Assembly (NCBI GenBank): GCA_963781265.1
Contig: CAWAFH010000015.1
Span: 153,850 to 217,849 of the forward strand
Direction of reading: 5' to 3'
From: WHSW01 sp963781265
GTDB taxonomy: Bacteria > Actinomycetota > Thermoleophilia > Solirubrobacterales > 70-9
Length of the DNA stretch: 64,000 nucleotides
The position numbers were made by a program, and so were the translations under genes. Below, in pieces: positions 24,729 to 32,710 of this stretch; the first letter of the stretch is position 1; every line of letters starts with the position of its first letter. The notes below the pieces were generated by a model. It saw only the letters and a program-made list of their open reading frames with translations. It was not told the origin of the DNA and did no database searches.

Positions 24729-24824
24729 GGCCCGAAGTCTAGGCGCCGCCCCCGCCGAGATTCATCGTGACCACCGTGGCGGTGGTCAGGATGAAAGTCG
24801 GCGGGTGAGGCGCGTAAAACGCCG

Positions 24825-24854
24825 GCCGCGGCCGGACCCCCATCCGGCCGCGGC
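24825..24854 (-). terminator. candidate intrinsic terminator downstream of the secreted-protein gene
   Basis: Perfect 11-bp stem GCCGCGGCCGG/CCGGCCGCGGC with an 8-base loop. On the minus strand it is followed after four bases by GTTTTA. It would end transcription coming from the secreted-protein gene at 24992. The T-tract is short, so efficiency is uncertain. The remainder of the 24729-24991 gap holds no ORF with recognisable coding character. Confidence 0.5.
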
Positions 24855-24991
24855 GCAGCGTCGGCATCCCATCGGCGTCGCCTTTGCGATACCCCCTTGT
24901 GCCCCTGGCACAAGATCTCGGCGGCGCGTGTACGTATGAACAGCGCCGAGCGGGCCAAGTTGCGCCGCGCGAAACGCGGACGTCGGTGGCC

Positions 24992-25552
24992 TCAGCCGAC
25001 CGACGCCTTGATCGTCATCGTCCCCATCGGGATCCCCTTGCGGAAGGGGAACGCGAAGGTGTCGGTGAGCACGCCGGCCCCAGCCTTCGCCAGGCTGGCC
25101 TCGGCGTCCTTGATCTTCAGGTTGGTGCCGGTGCTGCCGCTGATCGTCGCGTCGGACAGATCGAGGTCCATGAACCGGACCGCGGCGTGATCGGACTTCG
25201 CGAACAGCTTCGTCTTGTTCTTGCCGATCTTGACGACGAACTGCGTGAACTTCACCACCCCGCCCTCGGCGGTGTTGCGGGAGAACACCAGGCCTCCCTT
25301 GTGCTCGATCGTCCCCTTCGGGCCCTCGCTGACGTCGCCGCCCGAGATCGGGAAGTTGACCCCGCGGTGCTTGTCGGCCGCGGCGCCCGTCGCCCCGACC
25401 GCGATGCTCATGTCGGCGAAGCCCTCGAACGTGGCGGTGTCGGGCTTGAACACCGACTTGCCGCCGGTCACCGGGTCGGCCCCGGCCGTGGCGACGAAGC
25501 CGAGCGCAGCGATCAGGCCGATCGCCGCGCCGCTTGCAATCAAACGCTTCAT
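24992..25552 (-). CDS. secreted protein, HtaA-like beta-sandwich possible
   Basis: 186 residues from the ATG at 25552 (GAGGAG five bases upstream). N-terminal signal peptide: MKRL, hydrophobic IASGAAIGLIAALGFVATAGA, cleavage after AGA. The mature part is all-beta in character: FADMSIAVGATG, GGLVFSRNTAEGGVVKFTQFVVKIGKN, and DATISGSTGTNLKIKDAEASL. Alternating strands and the last segment FPFRKGIPMGTMTIKAS resemble HtaA-type heme-binding domains of actinobacteria, but I cannot confirm heme ligands. It follows the M29 peptidase by 19 bases. Confidence 0.6.
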   Translation of the reverse strand: MKRLIASGAAIGLIAALGFVATAGADPVTGGKSVFKPDTATFEGFADMSIAVGATGAAADKHRGVNFPISGGDVSEGPKGTIEHKGGLVFSRNTAEGGVVKFTQFVVKIGKNKTKLFAKSDHAAVRFMDLDLSDATISGSTGTNLKIKDAEASLAKAGAGVLTDTFAFPFRKGIPMGTMTIKASVG

Positions 25553-25571
25553 TGCTCCTCCTCGATCGATC

Positions 25572-26675
25572 TCAGACGGCAAACCGGCCATCCTCCTGCA
25601 GCAATTCGCCGTCGACCTCCACCCGTCCTCCCCGTCGCAGGTCGCAGACCATGTCGGTGTGGACGGCGCTCTCGTTGACGCCGCCCGACTCGGGGTAGCT
25701 GGCGCCGACCGCGAGGTGGATCGTGCCGCCGATCTTCTCGTCGAGCAGGACCGAGCGGGTCCCGTTCTCGATCCCGAAGTTGGTGCCGATCCCCAGCTCG
25801 CCGAGGCGCCGCGCGCCCTCGTCGGAGTCGAGCATGTTGATCAGGTACTCCTCGCCGCGCTCGGCGGTCGCGTCGACCACCTTGCCCGACTCGAAGCGGA
25901 GCCTCACGCCGGCCACCTCGCGGCCGCCGATCGTCGCCGGGAGGTGAAACGAGACCTCGCCCTGCGCGGAGTCCTCGATCGGGCCGGTGAAGAACTCGCC
26001 GTCGGGCATGTTGTGCTCGCCGTCGCAGGGGATGAAGTGACGCCCGGCGATCCCGAGGGTCAGATCGGTGCCCTCGGACACGATCCGCACCTCCTCGCGA
26101 CCCTCGATCCACTCGGCGAGCCGATGACATTCCTCCGAGGCGCGCTTCCAGGCCCCGAGGGGGTCGGGGTCGTCGGCAAGGCACGCGCGGTAGTAGAAGT
26201 CCTCGAAGTCGGCGAGGCTCATCTCGGCGTCAGCGGCATGGGCGTTGGTCGGATACATCGTCCCGACCCAGCGGTAGTCGCCCTCGGACGAACGCTTGAG
26301 CATCGTCGCCATCAGCTCGCGGGTCGCGTTGCGGCGCCTCGTCTGGCGCTCGGGACCGACGTTGGACAGCTCGCGCGTGTTCGTGTCGGCCCAGATCGCG
26401 ATCCGGCAGTCGGCCTGCTCGATCGCCCACTCCTGCACCGGCGAGATCCAGTCGAGCTGGGCGTCGGATGCGTGCTTGAAGTACGACGCCTGCTGTCCGT
26501 CGAACGCCATCGAGACGACCGGCATCCCACCCGCCTGCAGGACCTGCTCATAGATGGCCGCGACCAGCGGCTCGGCGGCGCTCGGCCCCTCGATCAGGCA
26601 GGTGTCGCCCTCCCCCACGTGCGTCGAGTACCCGACCAGGATCCTCGCCAGGTTGTCGACCCTCGGGTCCTTCAT
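25572..26675 (-). CDS. M29-family aminopeptidase (thermophilic aminopeptidase type)
   Basis: 367-residue dinuclear metal exopeptidase that removes N-terminal residues from peptides in the cytosol. Family landmarks: DLTLGIAGRHFIPCDGEHNMPDGEFFTGP (metal-binding Glu and active-site region), LGELGIGTNFGIENGTRSVLLDEKIGGTIHLAVGASYPESGG and the end NESAVHTDMVCDLRRGG. Length is slightly under the usual 370-410. The ATG is placed exactly one base after the pdxT stop region, so the two genes abut and are probably co-transcribed. Confidence 0.9.
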   Translation of the reverse strand: MKDPRVDNLARILVGYSTHVGEGDTCLIEGPSAAEPLVAAIYEQVLQAGGMPVVSMAFDGQQASYFKHASDAQLDWISPVQEWAIEQADCRIAIWADTNTRELSNVGPERQTRRRNATRELMATMLKRSSEGDYRWVGTMYPTNAHAADAEMSLADFEDFYYRACLADDPDPLGAWKRASEECHRLAEWIEGREEVRIVSEGTDLTLGIAGRHFIPCDGEHNMPDGEFFTGPIEDSAQGEVSFHLPATIGGREVAGVRLRFESGKVVDATAERGEEYLINMLDSDEGARRLGELGIGTNFGIENGTRSVLLDEKIGGTIHLAVGASYPESGGVNESAVHTDMVCDLRRGGRVEVDGELLQEDGRFAV

Positions 26676-27326
26676 TCAGTCTCTCCTTTCGGCGCCGGCT
26701 CCCCCCGCCGGCGCGGCCTCGCGCCGCTCGCTCGCGGCGGTCGCCATCGCCATCAATAGTGCGTGTACGCGTGAATCCCCGCTCAGCTCGGGATGAAACG
26801 AGCAGAGCACGATCTGGCCCTCTCGGACCGCGACCGGATGGTCGTCGACCGCTGCCAGAACCTCGACTGCCGGGCCGATGCTCTGCGGCTCCACCCAGGG
26901 CGCGCGGATGAACACCGCCCGCAGCGGCTCGGGGCCGATCCCGGTGAGCTCGAGGTCGGCTTCGAAGCTCGCGATCTGGCGGCCGAAGGCGTTGCGGCGA
27001 CAGACCACGTCGACGAGGCCGAGGCGCTCGCGGTCGCAGACGATCATCCCCGCGCAGGTGCCGAGGATCGGGCGCCCGGACTCGGCGTGGGCTCGGATCG
27101 CCGGCTCGAGGCCGTCGCGGGCGATGGCCTTCATGATCGTCGTCGACTCGCCCCCGGGGATCACCAGCGCATCGAGGTCGGCAAGCGCCTCGGGGGTCCT
27201 GACCTCAGCCGGCTCGGCGCCGAGTCCGGCCAGCATCGAGGCGTGCGCCGCGAAGTCGCCCTGGCTCGCGAGCACGCCGACCCGGAGCCGGCGCGGCTGG
27301 TCCCCCGCGAACGGCGGCTCAGACAC
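26676..27326 (-). CDS. pdxT: pyridoxal 5'-phosphate synthase glutaminase subunit PdxT
   Basis: Class-I glutamine amidotransferase that delivers ammonia to PdxS (EC 4.3.3.6 complex). 216 residues: VGVLASQGDF at the first strand, IPGGESTT, the nucleophile elbow GTCAGM, and SFHPEL with the catalytic His-x-Glu. An Ala/Glu-rich tail of about 20 residues extends past the conserved core. The start overlaps pdxS by 8 bases, indicating tight co-expression with it. Confidence 0.95.
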   Translation of the reverse strand: MSEPPFAGDQPRRLRVGVLASQGDFAAHASMLAGLGAEPAEVRTPEALADLDALVIPGGESTTIMKAIARDGLEPAIRAHAESGRPILGTCAGMIVCDRERLGLVDVVCRRNAFGRQIASFEADLELTGIGPEPLRAVFIRAPWVEPQSIGPAVEVLAAVDDHPVAVREGQIVLCSFHPELSGDSRVHALLMAMATAASERREAAPAGGAGAERRD

Positions 27327-28206
27327 CGCGATGCTGAAGCAGCTCGCCCTGGGCCGCGAGCTCGGCGATGTCGTCGCCGCGCATCGGCTCGCCGAGGCCG
27401 GTCGAGGCCGCGGCGACCCGCTCGGGGTCGTTGAAGTGGGTGGTCGCCTCGACGATCGCCCGGGCGCGCCGCTCGGGATCGGAGGACTTGAAGATTCCGG
27501 AGCCGACGAAGTTGCCCTCGGCCCCGAGCTGCATGGTCAGCGCCGCATCGGCCGGGGTTGCGATCCCGCCGGCGCAGAACATCGGCACGGGGAGCTTGCC
27601 CTCGCGGGCGACCTCCTCGACGATCTCGACCGGCGCGCGCAGTTCCTTCGCCGCCCCGTAGAGCTGCTCGGGATCGAGCGTCCCGAGCCGGCGGATCCCG
27701 CCGACGATCTCGCGCAGGTGGCGGACGGCCTCGACGATGTTGCCGGTCCCGGCCTCGCCCTTGGAGCGGATCATCGCGGCACCCTCGCCGAGCCGCCGCA
27801 GCGCCTCGCCGAGGTCGGTCGCGCCGCACACGAACGGGGTCTCGAACGCGTGCTTGTCGACGTGGTTGGCCTCGTCGGCCGGCGTCAGCACCTCGGACTC
27901 GTCGATGTAGTCGATCTCGAGCGCCTGCAGGACCTGAGCCTCGGCGAAGTGGCCGATCCGCGCCTTGGCCATGACCGGGATCGTCACCGCCTCCTGGATC
28001 GCCTTGATCATCGACGGGTCGCTCATCCGCGCGACCCCGCCGTCGCGGCGGATGTCGGCCGGCACCCGCTCGAGCGCCATCACCGCGACCGCGCCGGCGT
28101 CCTCGGCCACGCGCGCCTCGTCGGCGTTGACCACGTCCATGATCACGCCGCCCTTGAGCATCTCAGCCAGGCCGCGCTTGACCCTGAATGTCCCCGTCTC
28201 ACTCAT
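27319..28206 (-). CDS. pdxS: pyridoxal 5'-phosphate synthase subunit PdxS
   Basis: (Beta-alpha)8-barrel synthase that makes PLP from ribose-5-phosphate, glyceraldehyde-3-phosphate and ammonia. 295 residues with VKRGLAEMLKGGVIMDVVN, the catalytic lysine strand IPVMAKARIGHF, SKGEAGTGN and MQLGAEGNFVGSGIFKSSDP. The ATG at 28206 (MSETGTFRVKRG) is the normal start. The PdxST route is the deoxyxylulose-5-phosphate-independent one, so this organism makes its own vitamin B6. PLP is needed by threonine synthase in this window, though no physical link is implied. Confidence 0.97.
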   Translation of the reverse strand: MSETGTFRVKRGLAEMLKGGVIMDVVNADEARVAEDAGAVAVMALERVPADIRRDGGVARMSDPSMIKAIQEAVTIPVMAKARIGHFAEAQVLQALEIDYIDESEVLTPADEANHVDKHAFETPFVCGATDLGEALRRLGEGAAMIRSKGEAGTGNIVEAVRHLREIVGGIRRLGTLDPEQLYGAAKELRAPVEIVEEVAREGKLPVPMFCAGGIATPADAALTMQLGAEGNFVGSGIFKSSDPERRARAIVEATTHFNDPERVAAASTGLGEPMRGDDIAELAAQGELLQHRGV

Positions 28207-28287
28207 CGAGCCCCTGAGGATACGAGAGACGCGCCCCCGCGCTCGTCCGGCGAGGTCCAAAATCGCCGCGCTCGATTGTCCGAGTCG

Positions 28288-29709
28288 TCAGCCCCCGCGC
28301 GCAAACTGGCCGTGAAAGCCGAACGGGATGTGGTGCGGCGCCTCGGCCCGGGCGATCTCGTCCAGGCTTGCGGCGTCCAGGACGAGCAGGAACGAGTTCC
28401 CGCGGCCGGCGTCGAGGACCACCGACAGCAGCACCCCGGCGTCCTCGGCCGCCGCCCCGGGCTCGGCGACGAAGACGGGCTCGCCGGCGTACTGGCCGGG
28501 CGCCGACCAGGCTGCGGTCTCGCCGCGCTCGACGTCAGCCTTGACGATCCGGGCGAGCCACCCGGAGTCGTCGGTGCCGACCCCCCAGACATAGCGGTGC
28601 TTGCGCTCGTGGCAGCGGCCGTAGTTGATCCGCGGCAGGTCGAAGCCCTCGTCGACCAGGCGCTCGTGCGAGACGCTGCCGTCCTGAGGACGGATCCGGA
28701 AGCGGCGCAGCTCGGGGTCCGCGACCGGCTTGCCGGCTCGCAGGCGCTCGAGGTACAGGTCCTCGACGATCCCGGCGTCGTCGAACGTGCACAGGTCCAC
28801 GACGACCTGGTCGCCTTCCTCGTAGGCGTTGACGTGGTGAAAGCCGAAGCAGGCGTCGGTCTCGAACGGGCCGCTCGCCTCACCCGTCGCGCGGTCGAGC
28901 AGCGTGAACCGCGTGCCGAGCTCGGGCTTCCAGCGGTAGTTCTCGATGTAGGGGCGGCCGCTGAGCGCGAGGCGCAGCGGGTTGACGACGAAGGGGAACT
29001 CGGCGAGCACCAGCCAGCGCTCGGTGAGCCCGAACGAATGCATGTAGGCGGGTTCCTTGACCGCCCGGCTGGCGATCACCTCGGGTGCCGCATCCTCGGG
29101 AGCGAGCCGGAAGAACCGGTATTCGTTGCGGGGCCCGAGCTTCGCCGAGTAGTTGATCAGGCCACCGCTCGCGCGGTCCAGGTGCGGGTGCGCGGTGGTC
29201 AGCATCCCGGGCGCCTCGTAGGCGACCCCGACGGTCTCGAGCGTCTCGGCATCGAATTGGACCGGGATCGGGGTCTCGGTCATCGCGATGAACCGGTCCC
29301 CGAGCTCGACCAGGTTGACGTTCGCGTTGTCGGACAGGCTGGGCGAGAACATCGCGGCGACCCGCTGGAAGAGCGACCTGCACGGGTCGGTCGCGAACTC
29401 GGAGTGCGTGATCCGCCCGGTCCGCTTCGCGTCGCGATAGGCGTTGCCCTCCAGGAACCGGCTCGCGTAGGAGACCCGCCCGCCTCCGATCCCGAACCGG
29501 TGCAGCATCGCGAAGCCGTCGAACCAATGGTTCATCGTCCGCTCGCCGACCTCCCACTTCGCGGGCCCGGTGCGCAGGAGCGAGCCGGTCAGCCACTCGG
29601 GCAGCTCGCCGCTGAGGGGCAGCGAGTCGACCCGGACCTCGTCCTCGAGGGATTCGAAGCCCTTGGCGGACCCGGCGACCGAAGCGGCGGGGTCGATTGC
29701 GGCTTCCAT
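28288..29709 (-). CDS. carotenoid oxygenase (retinal pigment epithelial membrane protein family)
   Basis: Non-heme iron dioxygenase of the seven-bladed-propeller type that cleaves carotenoids, apocarotenoids or stilbenes. 473 residues. GSLLRTGPAKWEVG and NHWFDGFAMLHRF open the family pattern. The four iron histidines can be placed in TTAHPHLD, YMHSFGLTERW, FGFHHVNAYEEGD and the C-terminal IPFGFHGQFA. Substrate cannot be inferred; the truncated amine oxidase at the far right of the window could be a carotenoid-related enzyme but is 34 kb away. ATG start. Confidence 0.88.
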   Translation of the reverse strand: MEAAIDPAASVAGSAKGFESLEDEVRVDSLPLSGELPEWLTGSLLRTGPAKWEVGERTMNHWFDGFAMLHRFGIGGGRVSYASRFLEGNAYRDAKRTGRITHSEFATDPCRSLFQRVAAMFSPSLSDNANVNLVELGDRFIAMTETPIPVQFDAETLETVGVAYEAPGMLTTAHPHLDRASGGLINYSAKLGPRNEYRFFRLAPEDAAPEVIASRAVKEPAYMHSFGLTERWLVLAEFPFVVNPLRLALSGRPYIENYRWKPELGTRFTLLDRATGEASGPFETDACFGFHHVNAYEEGDQVVVDLCTFDDAGIVEDLYLERLRAGKPVADPELRRFRIRPQDGSVSHERLVDEGFDLPRINYGRCHERKHRYVWGVGTDDSGWLARIVKADVERGETAAWSAPGQYAGEPVFVAEPGAAAEDAGVLLSVVLDAGRGNSFLLVLDAASLDEIARAEAPHHIPFGFHGQFARGG

Positions 29710-29721
29710 ACGGCCCCAACC

Positions 29722-30933
29722 CTAATAGCCGGGCGGGTGCGTGGCCACGAATCCGGCCGGATCCCGGGGGCCCTGCCAGCGGGGCCCGGCGCCGCCCGAG
29801 GTGTCGAAGCGAAGCCCGGCGACGACCATGTAGGCGTGCCCCGGATTCGAGTAGACGGTGATCCACTGGCCGGGGCCGCCATCGCCCCAGGTCATGAAGC
29901 CGGTCGAGTCGAGAGGTGTGGAGAGGAAGCCGCCGCCGTGCAGCGCGAAGCTGACCGATCCCGAGCAGTCGTAGCCGCTCGACTCGAACGAACCGTGACC
30001 GCCGCCCCACAGGTACGGCATGTCCGAGATCGCGTTGGCGGCGGCGATCGTGTCCTTGACCGCCTGCGGCGCGTCGGCCGGGGCCGTGGCCGTGCCGTCC
30101 GAGTTGATCGTCGCCGACGAGCCGCTCGGCGGCGCGACGTTCTCGGTTGGCGGCGCGGCCGCCGCATCGTCGCCCTCCGGCGCGACGGCGGGAGCCGGGG
30201 TCGAAAGCGCGCGGACGAGGCTGCGCTCCTTGCCCTGAAGCTGGGCGAGCTGGCGGCGGCGCTCGTCCTGGGCCGCCTGGAGCGCGGCCTCGCGCTGCTC
30301 GAGCGAGGCTCGTGACGCGGCCAGCGTCCGCTGGCGCTCGGCGATCGCCGCGCGGGCGGCCTCCATCCGCTGCACCGACGCCTCGACGTCACCGACGTAG
30401 GACCTGGCATCGGTCCGCAGCTCGCGGACCTTGTCGACCACGCCGGCCTCGTAGTCCCGGATGCGCTCCAGGTAGACCGAGGTCGCCGCGAGGTCGTCGA
30501 AGTCCTCGGAGTCGAGGAGCATCGTCAGCACGTCCGGCTCGCCGTGGCGATAGATCGAGACCAGCAACTGCCGCAGGTCCCCGAGCGCGCCCTTGAGGCG
30601 CCGCTTCGTCTCGGCGAGCGCCTCGCGGGCCGCGGCGAGCTCGTCCCGGGCCGCGGCCAGCTCGGCCTCCTGCTCCGCGAGCTCGGCCGAGACCTTGTCC
30701 TCACGCGCGCGGAGGGCCGAGACCTCGCCGATCAGGGCGTCGACGGCGGCGTTCTGATCGGCGAGCCGCGAGCGGACCTCTTCCTGCTGCGCCCGGACCG
30801 CATCCAGCTGTTCGCTCTGCGCGCTCGAGCTCGGCCCGGTCGCGAGCCCGGCCGCCAGACAGCCCGCGACGACGGTCACCGCGATGGCGAATCGACGGCG
30901 GGATGGGCGGGGACTGATCTGCGCGCTCGGCAT
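29722..30933 (-). CDS. secreted NlpC/P60 peptidoglycan endopeptidase with coiled coil
   Basis: 403 residues. Signal peptide (FAIAVTVVAGCLAAGLATG), then about 220 residues of Ala/Glu/Arg heptad-rich coiled coil, a Pro/Ala/Thr linker, and a C-terminal NlpC/P60-type domain. The latter has PYLWGGGHGS, the catalytic-cysteine motif YDCSGSVSFALH and the histidine segment NPGHAYMVVAGL. This build is like actinobacterial RipA/PcsB-type cell-wall hydrolases, which cut peptidoglycan stem peptides during division and are often held inactive by the coiled coil. The ATG at 30933 opens the signal peptide; upstream in-frame codons are non-coding in character. Confidence 0.86.
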   Translation of the reverse strand: MPSAQISPRPSRRRFAIAVTVVAGCLAAGLATGPSSSAQSEQLDAVRAQQEEVRSRLADQNAAVDALIGEVSALRAREDKVSAELAEQEAELAAARDELAAAREALAETKRRLKGALGDLRQLLVSIYRHGEPDVLTMLLDSEDFDDLAATSVYLERIRDYEAGVVDKVRELRTDARSYVGDVEASVQRMEAARAAIAERQRTLAASRASLEQREAALQAAQDERRRQLAQLQGKERSLVRALSTPAPAVAPEGDDAAAAPPTENVAPPSGSSATINSDGTATAPADAPQAVKDTIAAANAISDMPYLWGGGHGSFESSGYDCSGSVSFALHGGGFLSTPLDSTGFMTWGDGGPGQWITVYSNPGHAYMVVAGLRFDTSGGAGPRWQGPRDPAGFVATHPPGY

Positions 30934-30994
30934 GGGGTCGCCGGGCTGCGGGCCGGCGGCACCACCGACCGTAGACGGCGCGCGAACAAACGTC

Positions 30995-31012
30995 AGCGTT
31001 TCATGAGCGTTT
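30995..31012 (-). promoter_or_regulatory. tandem 7-bp direct repeat upstream of the NlpC/P60 gene
   Basis: AGCGTTT occurs twice, 11 bases apart start to start (30995-31001 and 31006-31012 as read on the plus strand), about 60-80 bases ahead of the NlpC/P60 start. One-turn spacing of direct heptamers is what OmpR/PhoB-type response regulators use, and such regulators (e.g. MtrA) control cell-wall hydrolases in actinobacteria. The binding protein is unknown. Confidence 0.35.
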
Positions 31013-31049
31013 GCAGGATCCGTTGCGTGGGAGGAATCTCCCAGCCCGC

Positions 31050-31236
31050 CCCGACGCCGCGCGGTTCTGGGCACTCAGCGCGGTATCGGCGACGCAACCG
31101 CCCCGATCCGGCGGAACTTGGGAGGCATCGGTCGATCGTCCACCCGTGCGGCGCCCAGGCTCAAGCCCAGGCCCGACGCCGCGCGGTTCTGGGCACTTAG
31201 CGCGGTATAGGCGACGCAACGGCCCCGATCCGGCGG
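31050..31236. repeat. two direct copies of a 65-bp repeat, 122 bp apart
   Basis: Copies at 31050-31114 and 31172-31236 differ at only about three positions. Each begins CCCGACGCCGCGCGGTTCTG, continues through a GCGGTAT and GCGACGCAAC core and ends CCCCGATCCGGCGG. They fill most of the 316-base gap between the NlpC/P60 gene and the RpiR-type regulator. No ORF of coding character covers them. They have no terminal inverted repeats or target duplications that I can see, so an IS origin is not supported. Confidence 0.8.
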
Positions 31237-31249
31237 GGCGTGGCGCGAG

Positions 31250-32188
31250 CTACTTCAGCTTGAAGGCGCGGATCCGATCCTTGTACGCGCCCTTGTCGCG
31301 GGCGTAGACGCCGTAGGCGAGCGCCTGGACGATCGCCAGCAGCGACGTGTTCGAGCGCGTGAACGAGGGCCCGTTCGACGAGTAGTAGAGCGTCAGGTCG
31401 GAGTGCTGGCCGATGTCCGAGAGCGTCGCGTCGGTGATCGCCATCGTCGACGCCCCGCGGTGCTTGGCGAGCTTCATCGCGCGGACCACGATCGGATGCG
31501 CGCGGCCGGCCGAGAAGGCGATCACCAGCGAGTCCTCGTCGACGCGCGAGAGTCGCGTGATCGAGTCCTGGCGCGGGCTGGCGACGACCTCGGCGCGGAT
31601 GTCGAGCAGCGCCAACAGGTGGCGCAGATAGCTCGCGAAGAATGCAAGTTGGTCCATGCCGACGATCATCACCCGGTGGGCGCTGCCGAGCGCGGTGACG
31701 CACGCCTCGACCTGCTCACGGGTCAGGTTGCGGACCGTCTCCTCGACGTTGGCGTGGTCGGCGGCCAGCGACGCCTCGAACTCGGAGTGGTCGAAGTCGA
31801 ACAGCGGCGCGGTCGAGTTGCCGGTCTCGGCCGGCCCGCGGCTGCGGTACTCCTCGATCGCGGCCTGCTGCAGCTCGGGGTAGCCCTCGAAGCCGAGGGC
31901 CTGTGAGAAGCGGACGACGGTCGAGGAAGAGGTGTCCGCGCGGCGGGCCAGCTCCTCGGCGGTCTGGAAGGCGGCCTCGTCGAGGTGGTCGACGATGTAG
32001 CGGGCGACGTCCTTCTGCGAGCGGGAGAACTCGTCGAAGCGCTCGGTGATGTAGGTCGAGAGCGCCTTGCCGTTCGGCCGGGTGGGGGTCCGGCGCGCGG
32101 TGCCGTTGGCGGAGCTCGAGCGGGTGCGGGTGGCGGGGCGAGACTTGGTGGCGGTCTTGGTCACGGGCGGTTGTTTCGCCTCACCCAC
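31250..32188 (-). CDS. MurR/RpiR-family transcriptional regulator
   Basis: 312 residues from the GTG at 32188 (AGAGGAAAAGG just upstream). A basic, Ser/Thr/Arg-rich N-terminus of about 45 residues leads to an HTH_6 domain (FSRSQKDVARYIVDHLDEAAFQT and RRADTSSSTVVRFSQALGFEGYPEL). A SIS sugar-phosphate-binding domain follows (RVMIVGMDQLAFFASYLRHLL ... LVIAFSAGRAHPIVVRAMKLAK). Such regulators sense phosphosugars or muropeptides. A second GTG at 32164 would remove eight residues. The cell-wall hydrolase next door is a possible target, but nothing shows it directly. Confidence 0.85.
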   Translation of the reverse strand: MGEAKQPPVTKTATKSRPATRTRSSSANGTARRTPTRPNGKALSTYITERFDEFSRSQKDVARYIVDHLDEAAFQTAEELARRADTSSSTVVRFSQALGFEGYPELQQAAIEEYRSRGPAETGNSTAPLFDFDHSEFEASLAADHANVEETVRNLTREQVEACVTALGSAHRVMIVGMDQLAFFASYLRHLLALLDIRAEVVASPRQDSITRLSRVDEDSLVIAFSAGRAHPIVVRAMKLAKHRGASTMAITDATLSDIGQHSDLTLYYSSNGPSFTRSNTSLLAIVQALAYGVYARDKGAYKDRIRAFKLK

Positions 32189-32250
32189 CCCTTTTCCTCT
32201 CGCGGGCGGTCGAATGCAAGATCGGCCGCCGATGTGGTTGGATCGCGGCG

Positions 32251-32688
32251 ATGGACCCCGAGCCGCTGTTGCGCCAGACCAACCGCAACATGATCGCCTT
32301 CGACCTGGCGCTCGGCTCGGCGGCGTTGCTCGCTCCCGACGCGACCCTCCGGGTCCTCGGCCACGATGAGCCCTCGCCCGACGCCCGCGAGCTGTTTCGC
32401 CGCTGCGGTCCGATCTGGCTGACCTTCGCCGCGGCGCACCTCGCCGCAGACCGGCGCGACCGTCCCGAGGACTGGTGGGCGCTCGCGTGGCTGCGGGGCA
32501 CCGAGATCGCCACCGACATCCTGTGGTCGCGCTCGAACGCCTTCTCGCGGCCCGGCGCCCGCGCCGGGATGTGGTTCGCGGGGGCCGGCAACCTGGGGAT
32601 GGCCGCCGGGTTCGCCTGGCTGGCTCGAGAGCGGTCGCAGCGGGCGGCGCGCCCAAGCGGGCTCCGCGGGCTGCTGCGCCGCCGCTAG
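32251..32688 (+). CDS. hypothetical membrane protein
   Basis: 145 residues, ATG start, divergent from the RpiR gene by 62 bases. Weak-to-moderate hydrophobic segments: NMIAFDLALGSAALLAPDATL, IWLTFAAAHLAA, ALAWLRGTEIATDIL and MWFAGAGNLGMAAGFAWLA, so up to four short membrane passes are possible. The end is Arg-rich (GLRGLLRRR). Similar small proteins with alternating hydrophobic and charged helices occur in actinobacteria, but no named family is recognised. Confidence 0.55.
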   Translation: MDPEPLLRQTNRNMIAFDLALGSAALLAPDATLRVLGHDEPSPDARELFRRCGPIWLTFAAAHLAADRRDRPEDWWALAWLRGTEIATDILWSRSNAFSRPGARAGMWFAGAGNLGMAAGFAWLARERSQRAARPSGLRGLLRRR

Positions 32689-32710
32689 GACGGGCCGCCG
32701 GGCGTCGGCG

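Noticed and set aside
24729..24991. Small plus-strand frames in the gap beside yebC
   Set aside because: Start codons lack ribosome sites, products are short and Arg-rich, and a strong hairpin lies across the region. Treated as a terminator-bearing gap.
30934..31040. Cyclic-di-AMP (ydaO-type) riboswitch before the NlpC/P60 gene, as found for some actinobacterial cell-wall hydrolases
   Set aside because: None of the expected conserved blocks (such as the long GGGGGAACC and CCGUCAGC-like segments) are present; only repeats and a weak promoter-like stretch are seen.
31050..31236. Two 65-bp repeats considered as a mini-CRISPR or an IS pair
   Set aside because: Only two copies, no spacers of CRISPR size, no cas genes, no terminal inverted repeats and no target-site duplication.
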